A stretch of DNA of 64,000 bases, taken from the NCBI RefSeq assembly GCF_000701445.1, contig NZ_JNIX01000001.1:1-64000 (forward strand), in the 5' to 3' direction. Positions 52,620 to 62,340 of the stretch are shown here, piece by piece. Both the position numbers and the translations under genes were made by a program. The notes under the pieces are model-generated. The model searched no databases. It was not told the DNA's origin and saw only the letters and a program-made list of their open reading frames with translations. The stretch's first letter is position 1; each line of letters begins with the position of its first letter. This DNA is from Brevundimonas bacteroides DSM 4726. Its GTDB lineage: Bacteria; Pseudomonadota; Alphaproteobacteria; Caulobacterales; Caulobacteraceae.

Positions 52620-53834
52620 TCAGTCGCCGGAAACGGTGGACTGCGTCAGCGCGCCGGCCGAGGTGCCGGTGGCGGCGGGCGGCGCGGTGGTCACCGGGGC
52701 CTGTTCCGGGCGGGCCTGGCGCTGGATGCGGCCGTTGGTCGGCTGGACCTTCATGCCGGGCATGGCGCGTTGCAGGCCGTCGATGATGATGCGGTCGGTC
52801 GGCCGGATGCCCGAGCGGATGACGCGCAGACCATCGACGAGCGGCCCCAGCTGAACGGGCGTCGGCGTGACCGTGCCGTCGGCGTTGACGACCATGACCA
52901 CGCGGCGCGCCTGATCGGTCGCCACGGCGCTATCGGGCACCAGGAGGGCGTCATAGGCGCCGGCCCCGGCGACCCGGCCTTGGGCGAACATGCCGGGCTT
53001 CAAGAACCCGTCGGCGTTGGGGATGATGGCGCGGGCGCGGATGGTTCCGGACGCCGGATCGACGGCGTTGTCGGTGAAGTCGAGCGTGCCCGAGCGGGTG
53101 AACTCGGCCTCGTCCTGCAAGCGCACGCGCACCGGCGCCGAGCGGCCCGCGCGGGCGTCGCGCTGATACTTGAGCAGCAGGGCTTCGGACGCCTCGAACA
53201 CGAAATAGATCGGCGAGGAGGAGACGATGGTCGTCAGCACGTCCGCCTGTGACGAGCCGCCGGCGACCAGATTGCCCGGATCGACGCGGCGGTCGGACAC
53301 GCGGCCCGACGCCGGAGCGACGACGCGGGTGAACTCCAGGTCCAGCGCGCGGGCGCGGACGTTGGCTTGGGCGGACGCGACGGCGGCCTCCGCCTGTTCG
53401 ACGGCGCCGCGGTTGGTGTCGACTTCCGACTGGCTGACGGCCTGGCTGGCCAGCAACCCCTCGGAGCGGGTCAGATTGGTGCGGGCCAGCGCCAACTGCG
53501 CCTCGGCCTGGCTCAGCGCCGCCCGGGCGGCGGCCAGCTGCGCCTGGGCCGGACGGGGGTCGAGCGTGAACAGAAGCTGGCCGCGCCGCACGAAGTCGCC
53601 ATCGCGGAAGTGGACGGCCTGAACGAAGCCGCCGACGCGGGCGCGCACCTCGACCTGGCTGGTCGCCTCGAACCGGCCGGTGAAATCGTCCCAATCGACC
53701 ACGCGCTCGGCCAACGGCACGGCGACCGTGACCGGTGCGGCGGGGGGCGGACCTTGCGCCTCCGAACGTTGCGAACAGCCGTAAAGCGCGCCCGTCAGAA
53801 GGACGGACACGGCCAGAATCTTCAGCCCGCGCAT
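52620..53834 (-). CDS. RND efflux periplasmic adaptor lipoprotein
   Basis: A 404-aa membrane-fusion protein with a lipobox (LYGC) after its signal. It shows the lipoyl-type half motif VEVRARVGGFVQAVHFRDGD, a coiled-coil hairpin rich in Ala, Gln and Glu (about residues 95-170), and beta-barrel parts, as in AcrA/MexA. It is the first gene of the efflux operon and is divergent from a TetR gene, with two operator-like palindromes between. Confidence 0.92.
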   Translation of the reverse strand: MRGLKILAVSVLLTGALYGCSQRSEAQGPPPAAPVTVAVPLAERVVDWDDFTGRFEATSQVEVRARVGGFVQAVHFRDGDFVRRGQLLFTLDPRPAQAQLAAARAALSQAEAQLALARTNLTRSEGLLASQAVSQSEVDTNRGAVEQAEAAVASAQANVRARALDLEFTRVVAPASGRVSDRRVDPGNLVAGGSSQADVLTTIVSSSPIYFVFEASEALLLKYQRDARAGRSAPVRVRLQDEAEFTRSGTLDFTDNAVDPASGTIRARAIIPNADGFLKPGMFAQGRVAGAGAYDALLVPDSAVATDQARRVVMVVNADGTVTPTPVQLGPLVDGLRVIRSGIRPTDRIIIDGLQRAMPGMKVQPTNGRIQRQARPEQAPVTTAPPAATGTSAGALTQSTVSGD

Positions 53835-53897
53835 GCGCGCAATCTCCCTGTCGGAGCGATTTCCCTGTCAGGCACCGACCCAATCTACCGGGGGGTG

Positions 53898-53913
53898 GTC
53901 AACGCCTGTTGAC
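53898..53913. promoter_or_regulatory. Candidate TetR operator 1 of the efflux operon
   Basis: GTCAAC-GCCT-GTTGAC is a perfect 6-bp inverted repeat with a 4-bp spacer, 64 bp upstream of the adaptor gene in the divergent gap to the TetR gene. Confidence 0.55.
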
Positions 53914-53937
53914 TTAGATGCGGCGAACCCTCACGCT

Positions 53938-53955
53938 TGTCAACACGTGGTGACA
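53938..53955. promoter_or_regulatory. Candidate TetR operator 2 of the efflux operon
   Basis: TGTCAACACGTGGTGACA is an 18-bp palindrome with one mismatched pair. It shares GTCAAC with operator 1, and the two centres are 41 bp apart (four helical turns), which supports binding by the same regulator. Confidence 0.55.
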
Positions 53956-54025
53956 TCGTCATATCGGGATAACAGCAAGACAGGACCTGAACGCCGCAGA
54001 TTCGGGCCTCCACTGGGAGATCACA

Positions 54026-54595
54026 TTGGGTTTCGCCGCCGTCTGCCCTCGCCCTCGCAACGCCGCCGCCACGCGCACCGCCATCCTGGACGCGGCAGCG
54101 AAACGATTCGCGGCCGAGAGCTACGAGCAGGTGGGCATGCGCGACATCGCCCGCGACGTCGGCGTCGATCCGGCCCTGATCTCCCGCTACTTCGGATCGA
54201 AGGAAGAACTGTTTCGCGCGGTTTTGGACGACTGCGACGGCGACGAGCTGATGGACGGCGACCGCGCAACCTTCGGCGAGCGCATGGCCGATGACCTGGT
54301 CTATGGCCCGGCCAAGGACGAGGATCTGGCCTGGCTGCTGATCATGCTGAAATCCGCGGGCTCGCCCAAGGCCGCCGAGATCGTGCAGCAGGCGGCGATC
54401 GAAGGATTCTACCAGCCCTTCACCGAATGGCTTGGCGGAGAGGATGCGCCGATCCGGGCGCGGGTCATCGCGGGCATCCTGATGGGGATCGCGGTCGGCC
54501 GCGACCTGTCCGGCGGCATGAAGCTGTCGCCCGAGGAATGCGAACGGATGAAGGCTCTGCTCGCGCCCATGCTCCAGCAGTTGGTGGACGGCTGA
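54026..54595 (+). CDS. TetR-family transcription repressor
   Basis: A 189-aa regulator with the N-terminal TetR helix-turn-helix at about residues 17-65 (AILDAAAKRFAAESYEQVGM, then RDIARDVGVDPALISRYFGS) and an all-helical ligand-binding part. The likely start is a TTG at 54026, 7 bp after GGGAG; no ATG or GTG fits better. Divergent from the RND operon, it is very probably its repressor. Confidence 0.88.
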   Translation: MGFAAVCPRPRNAAATRTAILDAAAKRFAAESYEQVGMRDIARDVGVDPALISRYFGSKEELFRAVLDDCDGDELMDGDRATFGERMADDLVYGPAKDEDLAWLLIMLKSAGSPKAAEIVQQAAIEGFYQPFTEWLGGEDAPIRARVIAGILMGIAVGRDLSGGMKLSPEECERMKALLAPMLQQLVDG

Positions 54596-54644
54596 GACCC
54601 GTCTCGGGTTGAAATTGCCACAGCGGGCGCTCGGATGCCCCGTT

Positions 54645-54661
54645 TTGGAACATTCTTCCAA
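54645..54661. promoter_or_regulatory. Inverted repeat upstream of the ilv leader
   Basis: TTGGAA-CATTC-TTCCAA is a perfect 6-bp inverted repeat about 60 bp before the small leader ORF. It may be a regulator site or part of the promoter of the ilv-leu operon. No regulator gene is nearby to assign to it. Confidence 0.4.
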
Positions 54662-54720
54662 TTTGCCCTTGTGCGGCGCAGCGATGTCTGGCCTTATGGG
54701 CGGGCAGCAAGGAGCCGGCC

Positions 54721-54873
54721 GTGAGCCAGTCGACCCGTCACACCCCGAACGCCCGCACGGCTCGCGCCGTCGCGGCTTCGCGAGTCCAGACCGTTTCGAT
54801 CGCCCTGAACACCCTCATTCTCACCGTACTTCTTGGCCTGCTCGCCGGAGCGGCGTGGACGCTGACGACCTGA
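54721..54873 (+). CDS. Small hydrophobic ORF, possible ilv leader peptide
   Basis: A 50-aa ORF starting with GTG, with an AGGAG ribosome site at good spacing. The first half is Arg/Ser/Thr-rich; the second half is packed with regulatory-type residues (TVSIALNTLILTVLLGLLAG holds 11 Leu, Ile or Val). It ends 29 bp before an intrinsic terminator that precedes ilvD. It reads like an attenuation leader peptide, but it also looks like a single-helix membrane protein, so either is possible. Confidence 0.6.
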   Translation: MSQSTRHTPNARTARAVAASRVQTVSIALNTLILTVLLGLLAGAAWTLTT

Positions 54874-54902
54874 ACCCAACCAAAACAGGATCGCCCGCAG
54901 CC

Positions 54903-54931
54903 ACCCGCTCCCGAAAGGAAGCGGGTTTTTT
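54903..54931 (+). terminator. Intrinsic terminator or attenuator before ilvD
   Basis: A stem ACCCGCT/AGCGGGT with a partly paired interior is followed by six T. A segment at the end of the small leader ORF (GGAGCGG, 54847-54853) is exactly complementary to CCGCTCC (54905-54911) in the left arm and so could form an antiterminator. ilvD begins 38 bp downstream. Confidence 0.75.
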
Positions 54932-54969
54932 GTTGCGCGCGGTCCGGAAAAGCCACCGGACCCGATTTC

Positions 54970-56697
54970 GTGACGACGCAAGATTTCACCTCCAGCCCCC
55001 GGCACCGCAGCGCGGTGGTCACGCGCGGTCCCAACCGGGCGGCGGCCCGCAGCTATCTGCGCGCGGCGGGCATGCAGGACGCCGACTTCGACAAGCCGAT
55101 GATCGCGGTGGTCAACACCTGGTCGTCGGTCACGCCCTGCAACATGCACCTGGACCGGCTGGCCGCGGATGTGCGCGCAGGCATCCGGGCGGCGGGCGGA
55201 TATCCGGTCGATTTCAACACCATCGTCGTGACCGACGGGATCTCCATGGGGACGCCGGGGATGAAGGCGTCGCTGATCAGCCGGGAAGTCGTCGCCGACT
55301 CCATCGAGCTGGCGGTGCAGGGGCACCAGCTGGACGGCGTGGTCTGCATCGTCGGCTGCGACAAGACCATCCCGGCGGCGGCCATGGCCTTGGCGCGCAT
55401 GGATATTCCGGGCCTGGTCTACTACGGCGGCACCATCCTGCCGGGCGTGGTCGGCGGGCGCGAGGTCTCCATTCAGGAGGTGTTCGAGGCCATCGGCGCG
55501 CATGGCGCGGGAACGCTGGACGACGACGGCCTGAAGGCGGTCGAGAGCGCGGCCTGTCCCGGCGCCGGGGCCTGCGGCGGTCAGTTCACCGCCAACACCA
55601 TGGCCATGGCCCTGTCGGTCATGGGCCTGTCGCCGATGGGGGCCAACGACGTGCCCGCCGTCGATCCGGCGAAGGCGGGGGAGGGCGAACGTTGCGGCCG
55701 CCTGATCGTGGAGCGGGTCTTCGCCGGCGACACGGCCCGCAAATACATCACCCGCGCCAGCCTGAAGAACGCCGCCGCCGCCGTCTCCGCCTCGGGCGGA
55801 TCGACCAACGCCGTGCTGCACCTGACCGCGATCGCGGCGGAGGCCGGGATCGCCTTTGGGGTCGAGGACATGAACGCGGCCTGCGAGGCCACGCCGGTCA
55901 TCTGCGACCTGAAGCCCGGCGGGCGCTTCCTGGCCAGCCACCTGTACGCGGCCGGCGGCACGCGCTTGGTGACCCAGCGTCTGGCCGAGGCGGGCAAGAT
56001 CACCAACACCCCGACCGTCTCGGGCCGCAGCCTGTTCGCCGAGGCCGCCGAAGCCGAGGCCGCGCCGGGCCAGCAGGTCGTATCCACGATCGCCGAGCCC
56101 TTCAGCCCGCGCGGCTCCTACGCCGTGATCTATGGCGACGTCGCCCCCGACGGCGCCGTTATCAAGCTGACCGGCCACAAGGTCGACCGCTTCGAAGGCC
56201 CGGCCTGCGTCTTCGACAGTGAGGAAGACGCCTTCCATGCGGTGCAGGACGGCTCGGTGGGCGAGGGCGACGTGATCGTCATCCGCTACGAAGGGCCCCA
56301 GGGCGGCCCCGGCATGCGCGAGATGCTGCAGGTGACCGCCGCCCTGAAGGGCCGGGGCGTCCACAACGTCGCCCTGATCACCGACGGGCGGTTCTCAGGC
56401 GCCAGCTATGGCTTCGTCGCGGGCCATGTGTCGCCGGAAGCGGCGGCGGGCGGGCCCATCGCCCTGATCCGCGACGGCGACCGCATCACCATCGACGTCA
56501 CGAACCGCCGGATCGACGTCGCGGCCGACCTGGCCTCGCGCCGCGCAGGCCACGTCCAGCCGCCGCTGAAGGCCGCCACGGGCGTCTTCGCCAAGTATCG
56601 CGCCACCGTGGCCTCGGCCGCGCAAGGCGCCGTGACCATCCCCAACCCGCCGCCCGCTCAAGTCCGGGCCGACAACCGTCAGACCGAGGAAGCCTGA
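54970..56697 (+). CDS. ilvD: Dihydroxy-acid dehydratase
   Basis: A 575-aa iron-sulphur enzyme, the third step of isoleucine and valine synthesis, also needed for leucine. Cluster ligands are expected in SVTPCNMHLD, IVGCDKTIPAA and ACPGAGACGGQFTANTM, all present. The GTG at 54970 begins the family-like N-terminus with little ribosome-site support. It opens the tight ilv-leu operon, 3 bp before ilvC. Confidence 0.95.
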   Translation: MTTQDFTSSPRHRSAVVTRGPNRAAARSYLRAAGMQDADFDKPMIAVVNTWSSVTPCNMHLDRLAADVRAGIRAAGGYPVDFNTIVVTDGISMGTPGMKASLISREVVADSIELAVQGHQLDGVVCIVGCDKTIPAAAMALARMDIPGLVYYGGTILPGVVGGREVSIQEVFEAIGAHGAGTLDDDGLKAVESAACPGAGACGGQFTANTMAMALSVMGLSPMGANDVPAVDPAKAGEGERCGRLIVERVFAGDTARKYITRASLKNAAAAVSASGGSTNAVLHLTAIAAEAGIAFGVEDMNAACEATPVICDLKPGGRFLASHLYAAGGTRLVTQRLAEAGKITNTPTVSGRSLFAEAAEAEAAPGQQVVSTIAEPFSPRGSYAVIYGDVAPDGAVIKLTGHKVDRFEGPACVFDSEEDAFHAVQDGSVGEGDVIVIRYEGPQGGPGMREMLQVTAALKGRGVHNVALITDGRFSGASYGFVAGHVSPEAAAGGPIALIRDGDRITIDVTNRRIDVAADLASRRAGHVQPPLKAATGVFAKYRATVASAAQGAVTIPNPPPAQVRADNRQTEEA

Positions 56698-56700
56698 GCC

Positions 56701-57711
56701 ATGCAGATCTACACCAACGACGACATCCGACCGGGCGCCATCGCCGGTCAGCGCATCGCCATCATCGGTTATGGCTCCCAGGGCCGCGCCCATGCCCGGA
56801 ACCTGAAGGACAGCGGCCACGACGTGATCGCCGGGGTCCGTCACGGCGGCAAGGGCTGGCGGAACGCCACCGCCGACGGCATCGCCACGGCCGAGCCCGC
56901 GGACGCGGTCAAGGGGGCGGACATCATCGCCATCCTGACGCCCGACATGGCCCAGGCGGCGATCTACAAGGAGACGATCGAGCCCCACGCCAAGAAGGGC
57001 TCCGCCATCCTGTTCGCCCACGGCTTCTCGATCCTGTACGGCCGGGTCCAGCCGCGTAAGGACATGGACGTCATCCTGGTCGCGCCCAAGGGGCCGGGCG
57101 ATCTGGTTCGCCGGGAATACGTGCGTGGGCGCGGCGTGCCCGCCCTGTTCGCCGTCGAGCAGGACGCGACCGGCAAGGCGCGCGACCGGGCCATGGGCTA
57201 TGCCAAGGGCATCGGCGGGGCCACGGGCGGCCTGCTGGAAACCACTTTCAAGGAAGAGACCGAGACCGACCTGTTCGGCGAACAGGCCGTCCTGTGCGGC
57301 GGGGCCAAGGAGCTGGTCATGGGCGGCTTCACCACCCTGGTCGAGGCCGGCTACCAGCCCGAGATCGCCTACTTCGAGTGCATGCACGAGCTGAAGCTGA
57401 TCGTGGACCTGTTCTACGAGGGCGGCGTCACCAAGATGAACGAGTTCATCTCCGAGACGGCCAAGTGGGGCTCGGTCTCGTCTGGTCCGCGCGTCATCAA
57501 CGGCGAGACGCGCGCCCGGATGAAGGAAATCCTGACCGAGATCCAGGACGGCACCTTCGCCCGCGAATGGATCGCCGAGAACGAGGCGGGCAAGGGCGCC
57601 TACGACGCCCTGGTCAAGGCCGACGGCGAGCATCTGATCGAGTCGGTCGGAGCGTCCCTGCGTGAACGCATGGCCTGGCTGCATGCGCCCAAGACGGCCG
57701 AAGCGGCCTGA
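56701..57711 (+). CDS. ilvC: Ketol-acid reductoisomerase
   Basis: A 336-aa class I enzyme that isomerises and reduces acetolactate-type acids using NADPH and Mg2+. The dinucleotide motif [17 protein letters not shown] is at about residues 23-39. Acidic Mg ligands lie in the C-terminal knotted domain ([26 protein letters not shown]). Length is that of the short bacterial form. Confidence 0.96.
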   Translation: MQIYTNDDIRPGAIAGQRIAIIGYGSQGRAHARNLKDSGHDVIAGVRHGGKGWRNATADGIATAEPADAVKGADIIAILTPDMAQAAIYKETIEPHAKKGSAILFAHGFSILYGRVQPRKDMDVILVAPKGPGDLVRREYVRGRGVPALFAVEQDATGKARDRAMGYAKGIGGATGGLLETTFKEETETDLFGEQAVLCGGAKELVMGGFTTLVEAGYQPEIAYFECMHELKLIVDLFYEGGVTKMNEFISETAKWGSVSSGPRVINGETRARMKEILTEIQDGTFAREWIAENEAGKGAYDALVKADGEHLIESVGASLRERMAWLHAPKTAEAA

Positions 57712-57727
57712 GCCGAAAGCGTAACGA

Positions 57728-59458
57728 GTGACCGTCATGACCGCCGCCGCCGCCTTCAAGGAAACGCCAGCCGCCGCGCCCCAGTCGGGCGCGCGGCTGC
57801 TCGTCCGCACCCTGGAGCGGCTGGGGGTCGAGGTGGTGTTCGGCTATCCGGGCGGGGCCATCATGCCGGTCTACGATGCCCTGACCGGCTCGGGCCTGAA
57901 GCACATACTGGTCCGGCATGAGCAGGGCGCGGCCTTCGCCGCCGACGCCTGGGCGCGTTCGACGGGCAAGGTCGGGGTCTGCATGGCCACGTCCGGGCCG
58001 GGCGCGACCAATCTGATCACCGGCATCGCCAACGCCATGATGGACTCGGTGCCGATGGTCTGCATCACCGGCAATGTCGCGACGCACCTGATGGGCACCG
58101 ACGCCTTCCAGGAGATCGACATCCTGGGCGTCACCCTGCCGATCGTGAAGCACAGCTGGGTCGTCCGCGACCCCGCCGACATCCCCGCCGTCATCGAGGA
58201 GGCCTTCCACGTCGCCCACTCGGGCCGGCCTGGTCCCGTGCTGGTCGACCTGCCAAAGGACGTCCAGGTCGGTATGGCGACCGACGACTACGGCTTCCAT
58301 TATCCGAACGAGGCCGAGCCTCTGGATCACGCGGCGATCGCCGAGGCCGAGCAGCTGATCCGCGCGGCCGAACGCCCGCTGATCTACGTCGGCGGCGGGG
58401 TGAAGATCGCGGGCGCCACCCAGGCTCTGCGCGACTTCGCCGAGCGGACCGGTATCCCGGCGGTCTCGACGCTGAACGCCCTGGGATCGATCCCGACCGA
58501 TGCGCCGGGGTTCCTCGGCATGCTGGGGATGCATGGGACGCGTGCGGCCAATGAGGCGGTGCAGGACGCGGACCTGCTGATTGTCTTTGGCGCCCGCTTC
58601 GACGACCGGGCGACGGGCAAGCTGAACGCTTTCGCGCCCCAGGCCCGTGTCATCCATTTCGACATCGACCCGGCCGAGATCGGCAAGCTGAGGGCCGCCC
58701 ATGTGCCGGTCGTCGGCGACCTGAAGGCCGGGATCGAGGCCCTGACCACGCGGGTCGCCAAGGCCCCGCTGGCGATCGATCCCTGGATCATCCGCTCGGC
58801 GTCGGCCGCGCGCCGTCACGCCTTCCGCTACGACGCCCCGGGAGAGGGGGTCTATGCGCCGGCCCTGCTGAACGAACTGTCCAGGGCCGCCGGCGACCGC
58901 TTCATCGCCGCCTGTGACGTCGGCCAGCACCAGATGTGGGTGGCCCAGCACTGCGCCTTCTCGCGGCCCGAAGCGCATCTTACGTCGGGTGGCCTGGGGG
59001 CCATGGGCTACGGCCTGCCTGCCGGTCTGGGCGCCAAGATGGCCAACCCCGACGCCCACGTCGTCACGGTGTCCGGCGACGGCAGCTTCATGATGAACAT
59101 CCAGGAGCTGGCGACGCTGCGCCGCTACGGCGTGGCCCTGAAGATCGTGCTGCTGGACAACTCGAGCCTGGGCCTGGTGCGCCAGTGGCAGGAGCTGTTC
59201 TTCGAGGAGAACTATTCCGAGGTCGATCTGTCGGACAATCCCGACTTCGTCGCCGTGGCCCAGGCCTTCGGCGTCGAGGCCTTCCGAATTAGCCGGCGCG
59301 AGGAGGTCTCCGCCGGGATCCAGCGCCTGCTGAATGCGCCCGGGCCCTGCCTCGCGCACGTCCTGATCGACCCGAAAGAGAACGTCTGGCCGCTGGTGCC
59401 GCCGGGCAAGTCCAACGCCGAAATGATGCATGACACCCGCTTCGAGGGGGACATCTGA
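57728..59458 (+). CDS. ilvB: Acetolactate synthase large subunit
   Basis: A 576-aa thiamine-diphosphate enzyme that makes acetolactate or acetohydroxybutyrate. The catalytic Glu is in VRHEQGAAFAADAWAR, and the ThDP-binding motif appears as GDGSFMMNIQELATLRRYG. The start is the GTG at 57728 or the ATG at 57737. The short small-subunit gene overlaps its stop (TGATG). Paired with a short subunit it resembles an AHAS II/IlvG-M type system rather than IlvI-H. Confidence 0.93.
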   Translation: MTVMTAAAAFKETPAAAPQSGARLLVRTLERLGVEVVFGYPGGAIMPVYDALTGSGLKHILVRHEQGAAFAADAWARSTGKVGVCMATSGPGATNLITGIANAMMDSVPMVCITGNVATHLMGTDAFQEIDILGVTLPIVKHSWVVRDPADIPAVIEEAFHVAHSGRPGPVLVDLPKDVQVGMATDDYGFHYPNEAEPLDHAAIAEAEQLIRAAERPLIYVGGGVKIAGATQALRDFAERTGIPAVSTLNALGSIPTDAPGFLGMLGMHGTRAANEAVQDADLLIVFGARFDDRATGKLNAFAPQARVIHFDIDPAEIGKLRAAHVPVVGDLKAGIEALTTRVAKAPLAIDPWIIRSASAARRHAFRYDAPGEGVYAPALLNELSRAAGDRFIAACDVGQHQMWVAQHCAFSRPEAHLTSGGLGAMGYGLPAGLGAKMANPDAHVVTVSGDGSFMMNIQELATLRRYGVALKIVLLDNSSLGLVRQWQELFFEENYSEVDLSDNPDFVAVAQAFGVEAFRISRREEVSAGIQRLLNAPGPCLAHVLIDPKENVWPLVPPGKSNAEMMHDTRFEGDI

Positions 59459-59724
59459 TGACAGACACCATCCACATCACCATCGACCGCGCCGACGGTT
59501 CGCTCCAGCGCCTGATCGGCCTCGTCGAGCGCCGCGGCTTTCACATCGACGGCATGAGCCTGTCGGACGAAGGGGCCATGCGCCGCGTGTCCATGCAGGT
59601 GCGCGGCCGCGACGCCGGGCGCTGCGCCGACAACCTGGGCCGGCAGATCGACAAGCTGCACGGGGCGACCCGCGTCGGCTTCGCCGCCGCGACCTACGGC
59701 TTCCAGACCGGGGCGGCGGCATGA
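59458..59724 (+). CDS. ilvN: Short acetolactate synthase small subunit (ACT domain only)
   Basis: An 88-aa protein consisting of a single ACT domain, for example IHITIDRADGSLQRLIGLVE and RRGFHIDGMSLSDEG. The usual alphaproteobacterial IlvH is about 170-190 aa with a second C-terminal regulatory domain; this one is like the short IlvM or IlvN of enterobacteria. It would stabilise or modulate the partner IlvB. It overlaps ilvB by TGATG and leuA by ATGA. Confidence 0.85.
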   Translation: MTDTIHITIDRADGSLQRLIGLVERRGFHIDGMSLSDEGAMRRVSMQVRGRDAGRCADNLGRQIDKLHGATRVGFAAATYGFQTGAAA

Positions 59725-60938
59725 CCGAAGATCGAGTACCGAACGACCCGAACCGCGTCGCCGTCTTCGACACGACCATGCGGGACGGCGAACAGGCGCC
59801 GGGCTTCTCCATGTCGCCCGCCGACAAGGTGCGCATGGCGCGGGCGCTGAAGGCGCTGGGCGTCGACGTCATCGAGGCCGGTTTCGCGGCGGCATCTCCG
59901 GGCGACGAGGACTGCATCCGCGCCGTCGTCGGCGAGGTGGCCGAAGACGACCAAGGCCCCGTCTTCTGCTCCCTGTCGCGCTCCACCGAGGCCGACATCG
60001 ACGCGGCCTGGCGGGCGCTGAAGGGCACGTCGCGACGCCGCATCCACATCTTCCTGGGTACCAGCCCCATCCACCGCTCGGCCAAGCTGAGGATGACGAC
60101 CGATCAGGTCCTTGCCCAGGCCATTGCGTCCGTTCAGTACGCCCGCACCCGCTTCGACGACGTCGAGTTCTCCGCCGAAGATGCCATCCGCACCGAACCG
60201 GAGTTCCTGGCCGAGGTGCTGGAGGCGGTGGCCGACGCAGGCGCGACCACGCTGAACGTGCCCGACACGGTCGGCTATTCGACGCCCGACGAGATCCGGG
60301 AGCTGTATCGCTTCCTGATCGCCCGTATCCGGCCGCGCCATCCGGACGTGGTCTTCTCGACCCATTGCCACAATGACCTGGGCCTGGCAGTCGCCAACAG
60401 CCTGGCCGCCGTCGAGGGTGGGGCGCGGCAGGTGGAGTCGACCATCAACGGGATCGGCGAACGCGCCGGCAACGCCTCGCTGGAAGAGGTGGTGATGGCG
60501 CTGCGCGTCCGGGCCGAACGGTTCGGCGTCACCACGGGGATCGACAGCACCAAGCTGGTCGCGACCAGCCGCCTGCTGAGCGAGATCACCCACTCGCCGG
60601 TGGTGCGCAACAAGGCCATCGTCGGCATCAACGCCTTCGCTCACGAGGCCGGCATCCACCAGCACGGCATGTTCGCCGACGCCCGCACGTACGAGATCAT
60701 GCGGCCTCAGGACGTGGGCTTCGAAGGCAGCTTCTTCGTGCTCGGCAAGCACTCCGGCCGCCATGCCGTGGCCAAGCGGGCCGAGGTCCTGGGTCATCCC
60801 CTGACCGGCCAGCACCTGACCGACGCCTTCGCCGCCTTCAAGGAACGCGCGGATCAGATCGGGGAGATCGACGACGCCGAGCTGACGGCCATCTGCGTGG
60901 CGACCCAGCCGAGGGAGCGCGAACATGTCGCCGCCTAG
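59721..60938 (+). CDS. leuA: Short 2-isopropylmalate synthase
   Basis: A 405-aa HMGL-like TIM-barrel enzyme that joins 2-oxoisovalerate and acetyl-CoA. The N-terminal motif [17 protein letters not shown] has the metal Asp, and [17 protein letters not shown] carries the HxH metal ligands. [17 protein letters not shown] marks the end of the catalytic part. Full-length LeuA is about 510-525 aa because of a C-terminal leucine-binding regulatory domain, which is missing here. Position in the operon supports LeuA over homocitrate or citramalate synthase. Confidence 0.9.
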   Translation: MTEDRVPNDPNRVAVFDTTMRDGEQAPGFSMSPADKVRMARALKALGVDVIEAGFAAASPGDEDCIRAVVGEVAEDDQGPVFCSLSRSTEADIDAAWRALKGTSRRRIHIFLGTSPIHRSAKLRMTTDQVLAQAIASVQYARTRFDDVEFSAEDAIRTEPEFLAEVLEAVADAGATTLNVPDTVGYSTPDEIRELYRFLIARIRPRHPDVVFSTHCHNDLGLAVANSLAAVEGGARQVESTINGIGERAGNASLEEVVMALRVRAERFGVTTGIDSTKLVATSRLLSEITHSPVVRNKAIVGINAFAHEAGIHQHGMFADARTYEIMRPQDVGFEGSFFVLGKHSGRHAVAKRAEVLGHPLTGQHLTDAFAAFKERADQIGEIDDAELTAICVATQPREREHVAA

Positions 60939-62340
60939 AACCCTCTTCGACAAGGTCTGGGACCGGCACGTCGTGGTCCCCGAGACCGCCGACACGCCCG
61001 GCGTGCTCTACATCGACCTGCATCTGGTCCACGAGGTCACCAGCCCCCAGGCCTTCACCGAGATCGAGGCGCGGGGCCTGAAGGTGCGGCGTCCAGATCG
61101 GACCTTTGCCACGCTGGACCATTCCACGCCAACGCTCCCCGCCGGGCTGAACGGCCTAAAGCCCTATGTCACCCCGGAGGCCGAGGCCCAGGTCCATGCG
61201 CTGGAGGCCAACTGTGCGCTGCACGGCGTGAGCCTGGCGGGGTGGGACAGCGCCGACCGAGGCGTGGTCCATGTCATGGGGCCGGAGCTGGGCCTGACCC
61301 AGCCGGGCATGACCGTCGTCTGCGGCGACAGCCATACGGCGACGCACGGCGCCTTCGGGACGCTGGCCTTCGGCATCGGTACGTCGGAGGTGGCCCATGT
61401 GCTGGCGACCCAGTGCCTGATCCAGCGCAGATCGAAAGCCATGCGGGTGACGGTGGACGGCGTCCTGTCGCCCGGCGTGTCCGGCAAGGACGTGGCGCTC
61501 GCCGTCATCGCCGAGCTGGGCTTCGGCGGCGGGACCGGCTTCGTCATCGAATACGCAGGCGAGGCGGTGCGGTCGCTCGACATGGAAGGGCGCATGACCC
61601 TCTGCAACATGTCGATCGAGGCGGGCGCGCGCGCCGGCATGATCGCGCCGGATGAGAAGACCGTCGCGTGGCTAAAGGGCCGTCGGCATGTCCCGCGGGG
61701 TGAGGCGTTCGAACGCGCGGCGGCCGACTGGCTGACGCTGGCGAGCGATCCGGGGGCGGTGTTCGACGCCGAGGTGGTCATCGATGGCGCGACCATCCGG
61801 CCGATGGCGACCTTCGGCACGACGCCGGACGCGGGCGCGCCCATCGGCGCACCAGTGCCTCAGCCGGCGTCGGACAGCGAACGCAAGGCCCTGGCCTACA
61901 TGGGATTCGAGGCCGGGCGGGCGACAACGGACCAGCCGGTCGACGTGGTCTTCATCGGCTCCTGCACCAACGGTCGCCTGCCCGACCTGCGCGCGGCCGC
62001 CGATGTGCTGCGGGGCAGGAAGGTCAAGCCGGGCGTGCGCATGTTGGTCGTGCCGGGCTCCGAGGCCGTGCGGCGCGACGCCGAGGCCGAGGGGCTGCAC
62101 ACCGTCTTCACCCAGGCCGGAGCGGAGTGGCGCATCCCCGGCTGCTCCATGTGCATCGCCATGAACGGCGACTTCGTGGGACCGGGCCAGCTGGCGGTTT
62201 CGACCTCGAACCGCAACTTCGAGGGCCGTCAGGGCAAGGGCGCGCGCACCATACTGGCCAGCCCGGCCACGGCGGCGGCGAGCGCGGTCATGGGTGTCCT
62301 GACCGATCCCCGCCTGTTCCTGGAGAAGGTCGATGCCTGA
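60925..62340 (+). CDS. leuC: Isopropylmalate isomerase large subunit
   Basis: A 471-aa aconitase-family subunit that interconverts 2- and 3-isopropylmalate. The 4Fe-4S cluster Cys are in IGSCTNGR and [11 protein letters not shown], both intact. It begins [17 protein letters not shown], the typical start. It overlaps leuA by 14 bp and leuD by 8 bp, showing coupled translation of a tight unit. Confidence 0.96.
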   Translation: MSPPRTLFDKVWDRHVVVPETADTPGVLYIDLHLVHEVTSPQAFTEIEARGLKVRRPDRTFATLDHSTPTLPAGLNGLKPYVTPEAEAQVHALEANCALHGVSLAGWDSADRGVVHVMGPELGLTQPGMTVVCGDSHTATHGAFGTLAFGIGTSEVAHVLATQCLIQRRSKAMRVTVDGVLSPGVSGKDVALAVIAELGFGGGTGFVIEYAGEAVRSLDMEGRMTLCNMSIEAGARAGMIAPDEKTVAWLKGRRHVPRGEAFERAAADWLTLASDPGAVFDAEVVIDGATIRPMATFGTTPDAGAPIGAPVPQPASDSERKALAYMGFEAGRATTDQPVDVVFIGSCTNGRLPDLRAAADVLRGRKVKPGVRMLVVPGSEAVRRDAEAEGLHTVFTQAGAEWRIPGCSMCIAMNGDFVGPGQLAVSTSNRNFEGRQGKGARTILASPATAAASAVMGVLTDPRLFLEKVDA

